Shown here piece by piece: positions 1 through 9,311 of a stretch of DNA of 64,000 nt (positions within the stretch are counted from its first letter, which is position 1; every line of letters starts with the position of its first letter). A model generated the notes under the pieces. It was not told the DNA's origin. It saw only the letters and a program-made list of their open reading frames with translations, and made no database searches. Origin of the DNA: Pseudoalteromonas gelatinilytica (GTDB lineage Bacteria; Pseudomonadota; Gammaproteobacteria; Enterobacterales; Alteromonadaceae). Location of the stretch: contig NZ_LRRU01000010.1 in NCBI RefSeq assembly GCF_001641615.1, positions 38,257 to 102,256 on the forward strand, written 5' to 3'. The translations under genes were made by a program, and so were the position numbers.

Positions 1-675
1 TTCGAAAGCACCTTGGTAACCATAGAAAACTTTTTGTTTACTAATCTTGTGCCAACTTCGTCAGATGTCATTAAAGAGCATATTAGCGCCTTTGCCGGTA
101 ATGCGAATAAAATGACTGCCGTCGGTGTGGGCTTTTTAGCGGCGGTATCTTTGCTGCTTATTCGCAATGTCGATGCCACATTGAACCGGATTTGGCGAAT
201 CAAGAAAAAACGCCCTATGATGATTTCGTTTGCTGTTTATTGGATGGTACTGAGCTTAGGCCCTGTACTATTAGGGGCAAGCATTGGTGTTACCTCATAC
301 ATCGTGTCTTTAGTGTCATTTGCTGATCAAGGAATACCGGGATTTAGTGGCTTTTTATTGAAATTATTACCTTACATAATTTCAATGGTTGGCTTCATTA
401 TGCTCTATACTTTAGTTCCTAACACACGAGTTCCATTTAGAGCGGCAATTCCAGGCGCTTTGTTTGCAGCTATGTTGTTCGAGCTGACAAAGAAAGGCTT
501 TGCTTTGTACATCAGCCACTTCCCATCATACGAAGTAATTTATGGTGCACTGGCAACGATCCCAATTTTGTTTGTATGGGTGTATTTGTCATGGGTTGTC
601 GTATTACTCGGTGCAGAATTTACTGTTTGTATCAGCCCTGAAAACATTGAAGACACGCCTGATATAGAAGTTTAA
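1..675 (+). CDS. YihY/BrkB-family inner-membrane protein, 3' part
   Basis: The reading frame is open from base 1, so the start lies outside the window; about 224 C-terminal residues are present. Several hydrophobic segments are visible, with a basic cytoplasmic stretch around NRIWRIKKKRP and a terminal helix ending LLGAEFTVCISPE, which fits the YihY/BrkB family (old name 'ribonuclease BN', since shown to be wrong for this family). These are inner-membrane proteins with no agreed function. The order yihY, dtd, yiiD also occurs in E. coli, which supports the call. The acidic tail ends 25 bp before the next gene. Confidence 0.85.
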   Translation, partial: FESTLVTIENFLFTNLVPTSSDVIKEHISAFAGNANKMTAVGVGFLAAVSLLLIRNVDATLNRIWRIKKKRPMMISFAVYWMVLSLGPVLLGASIGVTSYIVSLVSFADQGIPGFSGFLLKLLPYIISMVGFIMLYTLVPNTRVPFRAAIPGALFAAMLFELTKKGFALYISHFPSYEVIYGALATIPILFVWVYLSWVVVLLGAEFTVCISPENIEDTPDIEV

Positions 676-700
676 ATATACTGCACCTAAGGAGAGCGAG

Positions 701-1654
701 GTGCAGTTACATCCACATTATATTGCCAACCGTGACTATCATTTGAGTGTTGGCGATGGTCATCAAATTCATGTGCAAGAGTATGGGGCCACGACAGGTA
801 TCGCTGTGGTGCTATGTCATGGCGGGCCCGGTGTGGGTTTGTGTCCTGAAAATTGCCGCTTTTTCGATTTAGAACGTTTTCGGGTGATCATGTTCAGCCA
901 GCGTGGCTGTGGTCACTCAACTCCTCATGATATCTCTCAAAATACCACCTCAGAGTTAGTCGCCGATCTCGAGTTTTTACGCAATCAGTTGGGCATTGAA
1001 AAGTGGCTAGTGTGTGGTGAGTCTTGGGGGGCAACCTTAGCGCTCGTATATGCAATTAAGCACCGAGAACACATTTCGGGGCTTATTTTACGTGCCAGTT
1101 TTTTAGCTTGTAACAGTGATTTTGAATGGCTTTACACAACAAAAGGAGCCGGTGCGCATTTCTATCCTGAATGCTTTAATGAATTTGCACATGATTACAC
1201 TGATTGGCATGCCTTACTCGACTTTTATCAGCAACAACTAAACAGTGATGATCAAATTAAAGCCAGTAAATTTGCCAAGCTGTGGTGTCATTGGGAGCAG
1301 GTGTTATGTCATGGTGAGCCCTTAACAAACTGGGGGTTACAAGAGCCTCATGTTGGGCTAAATCAAGCAAGGTTAATGGTGCATTATTTTCGTCATCACT
1401 GTTTTATTGAAGAGGGCTATATCGCAGAAAATGCGCATGTCTTAACGCATCTACCCATGTGGTTTATTCATGGCCGTGCCGATTTGATCTGTCGCTATAG
1501 TGCCGTACAGCAGCTTGCTGAACAGTTAAATGCGCAATTATTGATTTTAGATGGCATTGGGCACAGTAGCGATAATCAGGTATATTTGGCGGCAATGCGA
1601 CGTGCCGCAGATTTAATGTATATCAAGTTATCGAGGGATCAATGCAAGGCTTAA
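701..1654 (+). CDS. proline iminopeptidase-like alpha/beta hydrolase
   Basis: 317 residues, GTG start preceded by a strong AAGGAGAG ribosome-binding site. The oxyanion motif HGGPG lies near residue 40 and the nucleophile elbow GESWG near residue 107, with a late Asp/His pair (GRADLICR, GIGHSS) completing a Ser-Asp-His triad. This is the peptidase S33 proline iminopeptidase pattern: removal of N-terminal proline from peptides in the cytoplasm. Lineage members also include other peptide or ester hydrolases, so the exact substrate is inferred. The end overlaps the start of dtd by 13 bp, implying translational coupling. Confidence 0.85.
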   Translation: MQLHPHYIANRDYHLSVGDGHQIHVQEYGATTGIAVVLCHGGPGVGLCPENCRFFDLERFRVIMFSQRGCGHSTPHDISQNTTSELVADLEFLRNQLGIEKWLVCGESWGATLALVYAIKHREHISGLILRASFLACNSDFEWLYTTKGAGAHFYPECFNEFAHDYTDWHALLDFYQQQLNSDDQIKASKFAKLWCHWEQVLCHGEPLTNWGLQEPHVGLNQARLMVHYFRHHCFIEEGYIAENAHVLTHLPMWFIHGRADLICRYSAVQQLAEQLNAQLLILDGIGHSSDNQVYLAAMRRAADLMYIKLSRDQCKA

Positions 1655-2079
1655 TTCAAAGAGTAAAACAGGCAAAAGTAGAAGTGGCAGGCGCAGTAGT
1701 CGGTGAAATTTCACAAGGTATTTTGCTGCTATTAGGTGTTGAAAAACAGGATACCGAGCAAAGCGCTCAAAAGCTTTTACACAAAGTCAGTAATTACCGT
1801 ATTTTCACCGATGAACAAGGAAAGATGAATTTAAGTTTGAATGATATCAAAGGTGAGCTTTTAGTGGTTTCGCAGTTTACGTTAGCAGCCGACACTAAAA
1901 AGGGCATGCGTCCGAGCTTTTCAAGTGCTGGCACGCCAGAACAAGCTAATACGCTCTATGAGTATTTTATCGCAGAAGCTAAAAAAGCAGGCTTAACAGT
2001 GGCTACAGGGCAATTTGGTGCTGATATGCAAGTAAGCCTATGTAACGATGGTCCCGTTACTTTTAATTTATCTGTGTAA
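1642..2079 (+). CDS. dtd: D-aminoacyl-tRNA deacylase
   Basis: 145 residues, the usual length of Dtd. The start MQGLIQRVKQAKVEV, the central SQFTLAADTKKGMRPSF block and the cross-subunit NDGPVTF motif near the C terminus (the GP motif of the active site) are all present. The enzyme hydrolyses D-amino acids mischarged on tRNA, for example D-Tyr-tRNA, and also glycine on tRNA-Ala. It overlaps the preceding hydrolase gene, whose terminal codons encode its start region, so the pair is probably co-transcribed. The gene converges with the next one, with 7 bp between the stop codons. Confidence 0.97.
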   Translation: MQGLIQRVKQAKVEVAGAVVGEISQGILLLLGVEKQDTEQSAQKLLHKVSNYRIFTDEQGKMNLSLNDIKGELLVVSQFTLAADTKKGMRPSFSSAGTPEQANTLYEYFIAEAKKAGLTVATGQFGADMQVSLCNDGPVTFNLSV

Positions 2080-2086
2080 CAGACAG

Positions 2087-2800
2087 CTACTTTTTTATCA
2101 TCACGATGTGGTTCACGTAGTCGGGGATTTTTACAATGCTTGGCCGTTTACCGAATTCAGTGATCAGTAGGTGTTCAAGTTGTTTTAGCTGCGATGGGTG
2201 ATTAGATAAAAAATTAATGAACAACAAGCCATCTTTGGCCATCGCTGCTCTTAGTTTGGTGTAAAACTGGTGTTTGTATAAAAATAATGGCGCATCTACC
2301 TCACTGAATAAATCTAGGATAATCCAATTGTATTCGTTGTTTTGCTCTAACACTTGCTGAGCATCAAAACAGTGTAGGTTATTAGCGTGATCGCCCCCAA
2401 AATAGCGTTTATAGCAGTGAATTATGTCGGGGTTTTTATCTACTGATGTCAGTTGGCTATCAGGGTAGGTGTGCTGTAAGTAATTACGAATAGCACCACC
2501 ACCTAGCCCTAGTTCTAAAATCTTTTGAGGTTCGTCTAGGTCTTGCCAAAGTTTTGCAAGGTATTGTAAGTGTGGGAAAAGTAATCTAGCAGGGCGGCGT
2601 TTTTCGATAACGGATTGCAGGGTTTCGTTGATCAGTAACCAACGTAATTGGTTAAGTTGCCTAACTTGAATACTGTAATTGCCTTGCTTATGCCAATAAA
2701 TGAGTTGCCCTAATCGGTGACAGTCCTCAATAAAACTATGTTTTACTGCGCCACTGGGTTCAAGAAAATGTTCCATATTTCGGGCCTTTAGCAATATCAT
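2087..2800 (-). CDS. spermidine synthase-fold / class I methyltransferase-like protein
   Basis: 237 residues. A Rossmann SAM/decarboxy-SAM binding motif ILELGLGGGAIRNYL is followed by SVDKNPDI and a late ILDLFSE strand, the layout of polyamine synthase (SpeE) relatives. The N-terminal beta domain of true spermidine synthases is short or divergent here, and I cannot see enough catalytic residues to claim spermidine synthesis. Such short SpeE-like proteins are common in gammaproteobacteria and mostly uncharacterised. SpeD, which would supply decarboxylated SAM, lies about 31 kb away. Confidence 0.7.
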   Translation of the reverse strand: MILLKARNMEHFLEPSGAVKHSFIEDCHRLGQLIYWHKQGNYSIQVRQLNQLRWLLINETLQSVIEKRRPARLLFPHLQYLAKLWQDLDEPQKILELGLGGGAIRNYLQHTYPDSQLTSVDKNPDIIHCYKRYFGGDHANNLHCFDAQQVLEQNNEYNWIILDLFSEVDAPLFLYKHQFYTKLRAAMAKDGLLFINFLSNHPSQLKQLEHLLITEFGKRPSIVKIPDYVNHIVMIKK

Positions 2801-3002
2801 TATAAAAATAAGACAATTATTTCAGCATAGACCAGTAGGCATAAAGTGCAATTGTGCATTAGTTTTTACAGCTAAGAATAATAATTTAGGCTGGGTCACC
2901 AAAGTATTATTCCAACTTGTTAGAAGATAGCGTATCGTAATTCGCATTCAAAAGGCCATGAGAAAAACAACAGACAGTGGCTGAATTATCACAGGAGTTT
3001 TT

Positions 3003-3896
3003 ATGTTTAAAGTGACCACCCCACAAAGCAGCGAAGATTGGCAAGCGTATTATTCATTACGTTGGCAGGTTTTAAGAGCACCTTGGGGCGAGCCGCGCGG
3101 TTCTGAGCAAGATGACTTGGAGCAAGACGCAGAGCACCGCTTTATCAAAAATAATAACGGCGACGTATTAGGCGTAGCTCGCCTGCATTTTAATAATCAC
3201 AAGCAAGCGCAAGTTCGATATATGGCGGTCGCTGAAGGTAATCGCAACCAGCATATTGGTAGCCGTTTATTACATGAATTAGAAAAAATAGCATGGACTC
3301 AAGATGCCGACGAGCTGGTATTGTTTGCTCGTGAGCGAGCTCTTGATTTCTATAAGCGCCATGGCTACGAAGTAAAAGAAAAAGCGCACCTTGCTTATGA
3401 TGATGTTCAGCACTGGAAAATGGTAAAACAAAAGCCGTCTGAGCCGGGGTGGTTCCGTCATCCAAACTGGACACAAGTGCTGCAAAATACGTGGCGTGAG
3501 TCGATCCCAATCAGTGATGCGATGGGCATTAAAGTAGAAAGCTATACCGATTGGCAGTTTACTACTCGCGCTGACTTAGATGCGAACTTAAACCTTCATA
3601 ACACCATGTTTGCTGGCTCGATTTATAGTTTAGCGACTTTAACAGGGTGGGGCGCAACTTACCTTGCACTAAAAGAAGCAGGGCTTGAAGGGAATATCGT
3701 GTTAGCTGATGCCAACATTAAATACCTTAAACCACTGAATAACGACCCTCGTGGTAGTGTTGAGCTGGCTGGTTGTAAAGGCAAGTTAGCGGAGTTAGAA
3801 GACAGTGGTAAAGCAAGCTACCATGTGCCAGTGAATGTATACGATGGTGATGTGTTAGTGGCAGAATTTGAAGGTCACTTCATCGTTAAAAAATAA
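3003..3896 (+). CDS. yiiD: bifunctional GNAT acetyltransferase / hotdog thioesterase, YiiD type
   Basis: 297 residues with two domains. Residues about 1-140 are a GNAT fold with the acetyl-CoA loop (RNQHIGSRLLHELE) and YKRHGY; residues about 150-297 are a YiiD C-terminal hotdog thioesterase with NLHNTMFAGSIYSLATLTGW. The E. coli homologue (YiiD, renamed FabY) is linked to initiation of fatty-acid synthesis. The ribosome-binding site AGGAG sits 5 bp before ATG. It stands alone, with a convergent terminator before pldA, and completes the yihY-dtd-yiiD neighbourhood. Confidence 0.93.
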   Translation: MFKVTTPQSSEDWQAYYSLRWQVLRAPWGEPRGSEQDDLEQDAEHRFIKNNNGDVLGVARLHFNNHKQAQVRYMAVAEGNRNQHIGSRLLHELEKIAWTQDADELVLFARERALDFYKRHGYEVKEKAHLAYDDVQHWKMVKQKPSEPGWFRHPNWTQVLQNTWRESIPISDAMGIKVESYTDWQFTTRADLDANLNLHNTMFAGSIYSLATLTGWGATYLALKEAGLEGNIVLADANIKYLKPLNNDPRGSVELAGCKGKLAELEDSGKASYHVPVNVYDGDVLVAEFEGHFIVKK

Positions 3897-3905
3897 CGAC
3901 TATTT

Positions 3906-3934
3906 AGAGCGAGCTAACTAAAGCTCGCTCTTTA
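3906..3934. terminator. bidirectional terminator between yiiD and pldA
   Basis: A 10-bp perfect stem (AGAGCGAGCT/AGCTCGCTCT) with a 6-base loop and a short T-rich tail lies between two convergent genes. Confidence 0.7.
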
Positions 3935-3938
3935 TCAG

Positions 3939-4976
3939 TTAAAGTAAGTCAGTTAATAGAATACCCACACCAAAACGTTCAATATCGGCGTTGTAATCAA
4001 TTAAGCTTTCGCCATAACCATTAAAGTATTGTGCGTAACCACGTAATCGGCCCCAAAGAGGGAAAGACCAATCTAATTGGATTGCACCGCGGTTATCTGA
4101 ATTTAAGTTATTACGGGTCATAAAGCTAAATTCATGCTCGTTGTAACGGTATGCACCCGAGAACTCAAAGTAACCCATGTATTTGTAGATATCTGGATTA
4201 TCATCGCCACGGGCTTCGATCTCATCGTCTTTTTTGTCTTCAGGAATGCGGTACCAAGGCTTAAAGCTAAATACAAAGCCATCTTTTTCCCATAAGAAAT
4301 CCGCATAAATACGGTTCCATGAACGTGAATTTGGCTGGCTGCGGCCATTCGATTGATGTGAGGCACCAATTGCAATTGCCATTTCATCGCCCCAAAGCAC
4401 ATGCTCAGGGTCGAGGTAGTTCACCCAGAATATCTCAGGTTCATAATTCGTTTCACGAAACGGTGATGAAATATCTTTGTTATAAAACTGCCAAAACGAT
4501 TGCATGGTAAATGCAAAAAATACGCCTTGGTCTTTATCTGAGAAGCCTTCGAAGATAGGCACTTTGATTGATAGTTGATATTTTACTTCAAGATTATCAA
4601 GTGGCTCGCCATCGACTTCTTCAGCGAGGTCTTTTAGGCCATCAAAAGGGCGCTCATTAGGATTGGATACGTAAGACAGCGGCAATATATAGTTACGCTT
4701 ATGTGGGGTGATCACATTACGGTTTTTCTTACTTACTTCTTCACGGGCTTTACGTTTTTCAAGAGCGGTGAGCTTTTTGCTCTCGTCTAAGTCAGAACAT
4801 TTTTTACGAAGTTCTTCGAGTGTTTGTTTACCGTCACCGCCAATAGCTTCGTTCAAAATACACTGCTTTACGAGTTCTAGCGCGTCATCTTGTTCGTTAG
4901 TTTGTGGTTGTTCAGTTTGAGCAAATACAGGTACAGAAAATAAGCCAGCGGCTGCCAGCCAAATGCGCCATCCCAT
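3939..4976 (-). CDS. pldA: outer-membrane phospholipase A
   Basis: 345 residues with a cleavable signal peptide ending VFAQ. The catalytic segment GASHQSNGRSQPNSRSWNR holds the His-x-Ser pair and the downstream Asn of the OMPLA active site (His142, Ser144 and Asn156 in E. coli). The C terminus is a run of amphipathic strands typical of a 12-stranded barrel. The enzyme is a calcium-dependent, dimerisation-activated phospholipase A1/A2 that clears phospholipids from the outer leaflet. An N-terminal region of about 90 residues, rich in Glu and Lys, precedes the barrel and is longer than in E. coli. AAAGGGA is a good ribosome-binding site. Confidence 0.95.
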   Translation of the reverse strand: MGWRIWLAAAGLFSVPVFAQTEQPQTNEQDDALELVKQCILNEAIGGDGKQTLEELRKKCSDLDESKKLTALEKRKAREEVSKKNRNVITPHKRNYILPLSYVSNPNERPFDGLKDLAEEVDGEPLDNLEVKYQLSIKVPIFEGFSDKDQGVFFAFTMQSFWQFYNKDISSPFRETNYEPEIFWVNYLDPEHVLWGDEMAIAIGASHQSNGRSQPNSRSWNRIYADFLWEKDGFVFSFKPWYRIPEDKKDDEIEARGDDNPDIYKYMGYFEFSGAYRYNEHEFSFMTRNNLNSDNRGAIQLDWSFPLWGRLRGYAQYFNGYGESLIDYNADIERFGVGILLTDLL

Positions 4977-5076
4977 TGCAGTTCCCTTTCAGTAGACTTG
5001 TAAGTAGGTATAATTATAACGATTTTTACATAAGTAACCGTGAACTTGTACTGAATTGTTGAAATTTTAGGTAAAT

Positions 5077-5104
5077 AGAGAGCCCCAAGCTAAGCTTGGA
5101 GCCC
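5077..5104 (-). terminator. probable terminator of the lysine-riboswitch operon
   Basis: Read on the minus strand, a roughly 10-bp stem (GGCTCCAAGC/GCTTGGGGC with one wobble) with a TTA loop is followed by a short pyrimidine-rich tail, about 60 bp after the last gene of the operon. The U-tract is weak. Confidence 0.45.
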
Positions 5105-5162
5105 TGCTGTAACGGCCTAAGGGCATAAGCCGTCGACTCTCACGCAATGAGAAGGAATGAGC

Positions 5163-6281
5163 TTATAGCTCAAATACGTTGGTAAAAAACTTATAAAGTT
5201 CAGTACCTTGATTCACGCTTGCTGAAGCAAAATGCAAAATAGCGATGGCGTCTTTATCAAAACTTAATGTTTGTAGGGGCTGCTCAGAAAGGTAGCGCTC
5301 CATTCTTAAAATACGGGCGATAGGCTCACCTGCTTTAATATGGCCACCCAGTGGGGCAAGGTATTCAACCATGCCACCCATAGGGGCGTAGTAAGCTATA
5401 TAATCTTCAAGCATACAGGCATAGCGTGTCATCGCTTTTGGTTGGTGCGCAGCATCAACTAATACCTGTTTGTGATTGAGGTAACTTAAAATGCTATTTG
5501 CATCATCAAGTGCTGCACTTAAATCGATTTTTTCTTGGCTACCTAGCTCAACGGTGAATGCTTCGACTTGAACAGCGAATTCACGGCCTTGCTTGCCAAG
5601 CTCTTCAGATAGTGACCACCATGGACAGAAACTCGCTTCATCCATCGCGCCATCAAAATCACTTGGGATCAATAGCACATGTTCGATGTTAAAGTAGCTC
5701 GCGCTGTCTTTGGCGTATTCAGGACAGTATAAGTGCTGACTTGAGATAGGCCCGGTGTGAAGATCTAAAACAATATCAGCCTGATGAGCAAGCTTTTGCA
5801 AGTTAAGGGCAATACGCTTACCCGTTGGTAGGCTGTAATCTGGGCCCGTTAATTGACTGTCGATGTCAGCAACGAGTGCCTGTTTAAACGCCGCTTTAAG
5901 GGTCGCATCATCACTGTCTTTATACTGTTCAGCAATCTGTGACGGTAACGCTTTATTAAAGCGGTACATACGGTTCCAGTTGGTGCCAGTAATTGGATCG
6001 AAGCGACCTAAAGTAAACTCACCTGATTTTTGGTTGCAGCCAATAGGGTTGGCATAAGGCACTAGGGTAATATCGCCACGCAGCTTGAGTGATTTTAGCT
6101 GCTCAAGCAATTGATAAATTACGGCGTTACCTTGTACTTCAGCGCCGTGCATATTGGCTTGTATATACACGTCTGGCCCCGTGCCATCGCCTTTTAAGCG
6201 ATACACTGGGATTGTTAGAGGTAGGCCGTTTGCAATCTCGCCAACAACAATATTCTCTTGGCTGATTAATTCTTTACTCAT
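5163..6281 (-). CDS. M14-family succinylglutamate desuccinylase/aspartoacylase-like protein
   Basis: 372 residues. The zinc site is visible as HGAE near residue 45 and LDLHTG near residue 175, with a catalytic-type Glu in VQVEAFTVELG. A C-terminal beta domain follows, as in the AstE/aspartoacylase clade. These enzymes hydrolyse N-acyl amino acids. It is the last gene of the operon led by the lysine riboswitch, five bases after the PLP decarboxylase gene. Because the same operon carries DapD, which makes N-succinylated intermediates, I infer that it may remove succinate from N-succinyl-diaminopimelate or a related compound; the usual enzyme for that step, DapE, belongs to a different family. 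Its true substrate is unknown. Confidence 0.8.
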   Translation of the reverse strand: MSKELISQENIVVGEIANGLPLTIPVYRLKGDGTGPDVYIQANMHGAEVQGNAVIYQLLEQLKSLKLRGDITLVPYANPIGCNQKSGEFTLGRFDPITGTNWNRMYRFNKALPSQIAEQYKDSDDATLKAAFKQALVADIDSQLTGPDYSLPTGKRIALNLQKLAHQADIVLDLHTGPISSQHLYCPEYAKDSASYFNIEHVLLIPSDFDGAMDEASFCPWWSLSEELGKQGREFAVQVEAFTVELGSQEKIDLSAALDDANSILSYLNHKQVLVDAAHQPKAMTRYACMLEDYIAYYAPMGGMVEYLAPLGGHIKAGEPIARILRMERYLSEQPLQTLSFDKDAIAILHFASASVNQGTELYKFFTNVFEL

Positions 6282-6286
6282 GGTGA

Positions 6287-7492
6287 TTACCTTAAATAAT
6301 AGCTGGCATCTTCAGCGCTACGGATGCACTCAATATTGCCTTGTTCAAGGATGTATTCAGCCGCTAATTCGTGGCATAGAAAGTACGGCATACTTTCGGT
6401 AAAGCCATACGCGCCACATTGGCTGAATACCAACCAGTCTTGCTCATTTAAATCGCTCGCTAATTGGTGCTCACCTAAGCAATCAAGGGCGGTGCAAAGT
6501 GGCCCGTATAAAGTCATTGCTGCAGGCTCAGCCGTCGATTCGCGTAGTAACGATGCAGGAAAATCTTGGCTTGTCACAGCTGGGCGAAGTAAATGGTTAA
6601 TACCGCCTGATAAAATGACCTGCTGTTGATTGTAATTTACTTTACGCTCAACAACTGGCGTTGCGTAATGGCCGCATTCGCCCACCGCATAGCGGCCAAG
6701 TTCCATCCAAAGCTCATTAACACCGGCATCTGCTTTTATGCTCGCTAGGGTCTCGATAAGTGCAGACCAATCAAGTCGGTTAGCATCTTGAGTATAAGGA
6801 ATGCCTAAGCCACCCCCTAAGTCGAGAATATTAAGATTAATGTTTAATGAGCGTGCTAGCTGTTGCAGTGGCGCAATCATCGCGCGCCATAGCTCGGCGA
6901 GCTTGTCAGTGCTCAGCATATTGCCCCATTGGAAAATATGCAGACCATCAAAGCTAAGAGCAGGGTAATCACTTGCAGTGAGTGCTTGCCACTCATCACA
7001 GCCCAAACCAAAAGGGGTAAGGCTATCACCACCAAGTGGGTTCTTTTCGCTGTCTGGCCAACGAAGTTGTACACGCAATAGAACTTGCAGCTGACAATTT
7101 GTTTTTGTTGCTTGTTCGTTTAACCAGCGAACTTGGTTAATGCTCTCGGCCACAAAAGTACGTACGCCGCGAGCAATAAAATGTGAAATTTGTGCAGGGC
7201 TTTTTGCAGGCCCTGTGTTGAGCACGCGCTTGCTATCGATGCCTTGGGCAAGTACTTGCTCAAGTTCACCTTTACTTGCAACATCAAAGTTAAACCCTGC
7301 GCTGTCTAAACATTGAATAATGCGAGACAGTGGGTTGGCCTTAACGGCATACCAAAGTTTTACATCGGTTTGTGCAGTCAGTTGATTTAAATGTGCAGTT
7401 AATTTATCTAAATCATAGATAAAAAATGGCGTATCAAGATGCGTTGAAACTTGTTCAACCGCTTGCTTGATAGGCGTGCTCAAAAAGCTCAT
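6287..7492 (-). CDS. PLP-dependent decarboxylase, fold type III (LysA-like)
   Basis: 401 residues. The PLP lysine is in WYAVKANP near residue 50, the phosphate-binding loop is LDLGGGLGIPY, and ELGRYAVGECG supplies the arginine that contacts PLP. The HIFQWGNML and LGGDSLTPFGLG motifs resemble the BtrK/PvsE branch rather than E. coli LysA. Lysine-riboswitch control and neighbours dapA and dapD point to diaminopimelate decarboxylation to lysine. The branch assignment leaves open decarboxylation of another amino acid. Its ATG overlaps the dapD stop (TAATG), so translation is coupled. Confidence 0.75.
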   Translation of the reverse strand: MSFLSTPIKQAVEQVSTHLDTPFFIYDLDKLTAHLNQLTAQTDVKLWYAVKANPLSRIIQCLDSAGFNFDVASKGELEQVLAQGIDSKRVLNTGPAKSPAQISHFIARGVRTFVAESINQVRWLNEQATKTNCQLQVLLRVQLRWPDSEKNPLGGDSLTPFGLGCDEWQALTASDYPALSFDGLHIFQWGNMLSTDKLAELWRAMIAPLQQLARSLNINLNILDLGGGLGIPYTQDANRLDWSALIETLASIKADAGVNELWMELGRYAVGECGHYATPVVERKVNYNQQQVILSGGINHLLRPAVTSQDFPASLLRESTAEPAAMTLYGPLCTALDCLGEHQLASDLNEQDWLVFSQCGAYGFTESMPYFLCHELAAEYILEQGNIECIRSAEDASYYLR

Positions 7493-8232
7493 TAACGTAA
7501 AACCTCTTCTAACAGTAATGATGCATCGCTTTGTTCGTCACGGTATTTCACGATCAATGCACACGACATGCTTAGACCTTGTTCACGACCCCATGCATTT
7601 GAAGCTGGACGAGAGCCTGGGATCACAATCGCGTTTTCTGGAATTGCTTCACCTTTGTCTAGCTGGCGCTCGTTAACGCAATCGTAGACAGGAATGGTTG
7701 CCGATAAGCGAACACCCGGCGCAAGTACAGCACCTTTTTTCACAACCACACCTTCAACAATAACGCAGCCTGCACCGATGAATGCGCCATCTTCAATAAC
7801 CACAGGGCTGGCACCAATTGGCTCAAGTACGCCACCTAATTGTACTGCCGCACTTAGGTGAACATTTTTACCCACTTGTGCACATGAACCCACTAATGCG
7901 TGGCTGTCGACCATTGTGCCTTCGTCGATGAATGCGCCAATATTTACATACGCTGGTGGCATGATAATGGTGCCTTTGGCAACGTGTGCGCCACGACGAA
8001 CACTGCTACCACCTGGTACCATACGCACGCCTGCATCTGCTGCAAAGCCTTGTGGTGCTAAGTTGTGCTTATCAACAAAACCACCCGGGAACTCGGTATT
8101 TGTACCATTCTTAAAGGCTTCTAAAATGCCTTGTTTAACTTCAACATTGGCGTGCCAGTTGCCGTTCTCGTCTTGTGTTGCTGCGCGAACTTCGCCTGAT
8201 TCTAAGTTGTTTAATAATTCTAACCAGCTCAT
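7492..8232 (-). CDS. dapD: tetrahydrodipicolinate N-succinyltransferase
   Basis: 246 residues from the chosen ATG, preceded by AGGTTTT; an upstream in-frame start would overlap dapA. A left-handed beta-helix of hexapeptide repeats fills the middle, with the DapD signature YVNIGAFIDEGTMVDS and VGSCAQVGKNVHLS followed by LGGVLEP. The enzyme transfers succinyl from succinyl-CoA to tetrahydrodipicolinate in the lysine/DAP pathway. It lacks most of the N-terminal helical domain of the 274-residue E. coli enzyme and is clearly divergent from it, so it may be transferred or a second copy. Confidence 0.88.
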   Translation of the reverse strand: MSWLELLNNLESGEVRAATQDENGNWHANVEVKQGILEAFKNGTNTEFPGGFVDKHNLAPQGFAADAGVRMVPGGSSVRRGAHVAKGTIIMPPAYVNIGAFIDEGTMVDSHALVGSCAQVGKNVHLSAAVQLGGVLEPIGASPVVIEDGAFIGAGCVIVEGVVVKKGAVLAPGVRLSATIPVYDCVNERQLDKGEAIPENAIVIPGSRPASNAWGREQGLSMSCALIVKYRDEQSDASLLLEEVLR

Positions 8233-8246
8233 GATAAAACCTGTTT

Positions 8247-9131
8247 TTAGTTCCAAGATAAAATTGTGTTGTTTGCGTGGGTGATGCTGTCTGTTTGCTC
8301 AAGCTCTAAATGTGTAAGCGGCGGACGTAAATGCGGGGTATTTATTTTACCTTGCAGGTGCATCAGTACTTTTACGGGGATTGGATTTGCTACAGCGAAT
8401 AAACTTTGGATTGCTTGCGACCAATCGGTGAATAGATTTGGGTATTGACCACTTAAACTGCGTTTAACAAACTCATGGGTTTGAATCGGCCAAGCATTCG
8501 CGGCAACCGAAACTAAACCTTTGGCACCAGCTTGAGCAAAATACGGCATAAGTGCATCATCGCCACTGAAAATGGCTAATGTTGGTGATGCCGTTCTAAA
8601 GCCTTCAAATTTGCTAATGTCGCCACTGGCCTCTTTTAAAGCCCAAAGGTTTTTGTGTTCAGCAAGGTTTTTGATCACCTGCGGTGAGATCTCAACTGCG
8701 CTACGTCCTGGTACGTTATACAACATACAAGGGTGATGGCTTGCGTTGAGTAGGCTTTCAAACCAATGTGTTTGGCCAACAACCCCAGGTTTTGCATACA
8801 GAGGTGAGCCCAATAGATAGCCATGAATAGGTAGTTGGTTGCAGTATTCAACCCAAGCAACTTGTTGCTTGAGGTTCATGCCGCCCACAGCAACCATGAG
8901 TGGTACAGTCGGTGCTAATTGGCAAACATGCTCAACAATGGCTTGTTGCTCTTTGAGTGAAAGCGCCAGTCCTTCACCGGTACTGCCAAGCAATAAAATG
9001 CCGTTATTTGCATCTTGCTGCTCAGCGACCAGTTGTTCAAGGGCCGTGTAATCGACCTCGCCAGATTCAGAAAATGGCGTGACAAGCGCTGTCCATAATG
9101 GATAGTCGTTTAAATCAAAATTGTTGATCAT
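8247..9131 (-). CDS. dapA: 4-hydroxy-tetrahydrodipicolinate synthase
   Basis: 294 residues, a TIM-barrel class I aldolase. The Schiff-base lysine is in WALKEASGD near residue 165, with YNVPGR giving the Tyr and the carboxylate-binding Arg. The catalytic GTTGE loop reads GSTGEG here, a conservative Thr-to-Ser change, and the usual YYN reads PLYAKP. The reaction condenses pyruvate with aspartate semialdehyde, the first committed step to DAP and lysine. It is the first gene after the lysine riboswitch. Divergence from E. coli DapA suggests a specialised or second copy, though the family also includes other pyruvate aldolases. Confidence 0.85.
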   Translation of the reverse strand: MINNFDLNDYPLWTALVTPFSESGEVDYTALEQLVAEQQDANNGILLLGSTGEGLALSLKEQQAIVEHVCQLAPTVPLMVAVGGMNLKQQVAWVEYCNQLPIHGYLLGSPLYAKPGVVGQTHWFESLLNASHHPCMLYNVPGRSAVEISPQVIKNLAEHKNLWALKEASGDISKFEGFRTASPTLAIFSGDDALMPYFAQAGAKGLVSVAANAWPIQTHEFVKRSLSGQYPNLFTDWSQAIQSLFAVANPIPVKVLMHLQGKINTPHLRPPLTHLELEQTDSITHANNTILSWN

Positions 9132-9311
9132 CTCTCACGAACTTATAAGGTATTCGAAGAGTTTATGCGGGAGCAATTGAATGGAGCCGCATGTCGTCAT
9201 TCGAACAAGGTATAATTCGAAGAGCGAATGGGCTTAAAATAATAAAGACGCAACGGCCTTATTATACTAAGACCAGAAGCTCTCCACCAAACTAATCAAT
9301 AGCGTTTTGCT

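Noticed and set aside
3190..3510. Minus-strand ORFs across yiiD
   Set aside because: Shadow frames of a clear two-domain protein, with no independent support.
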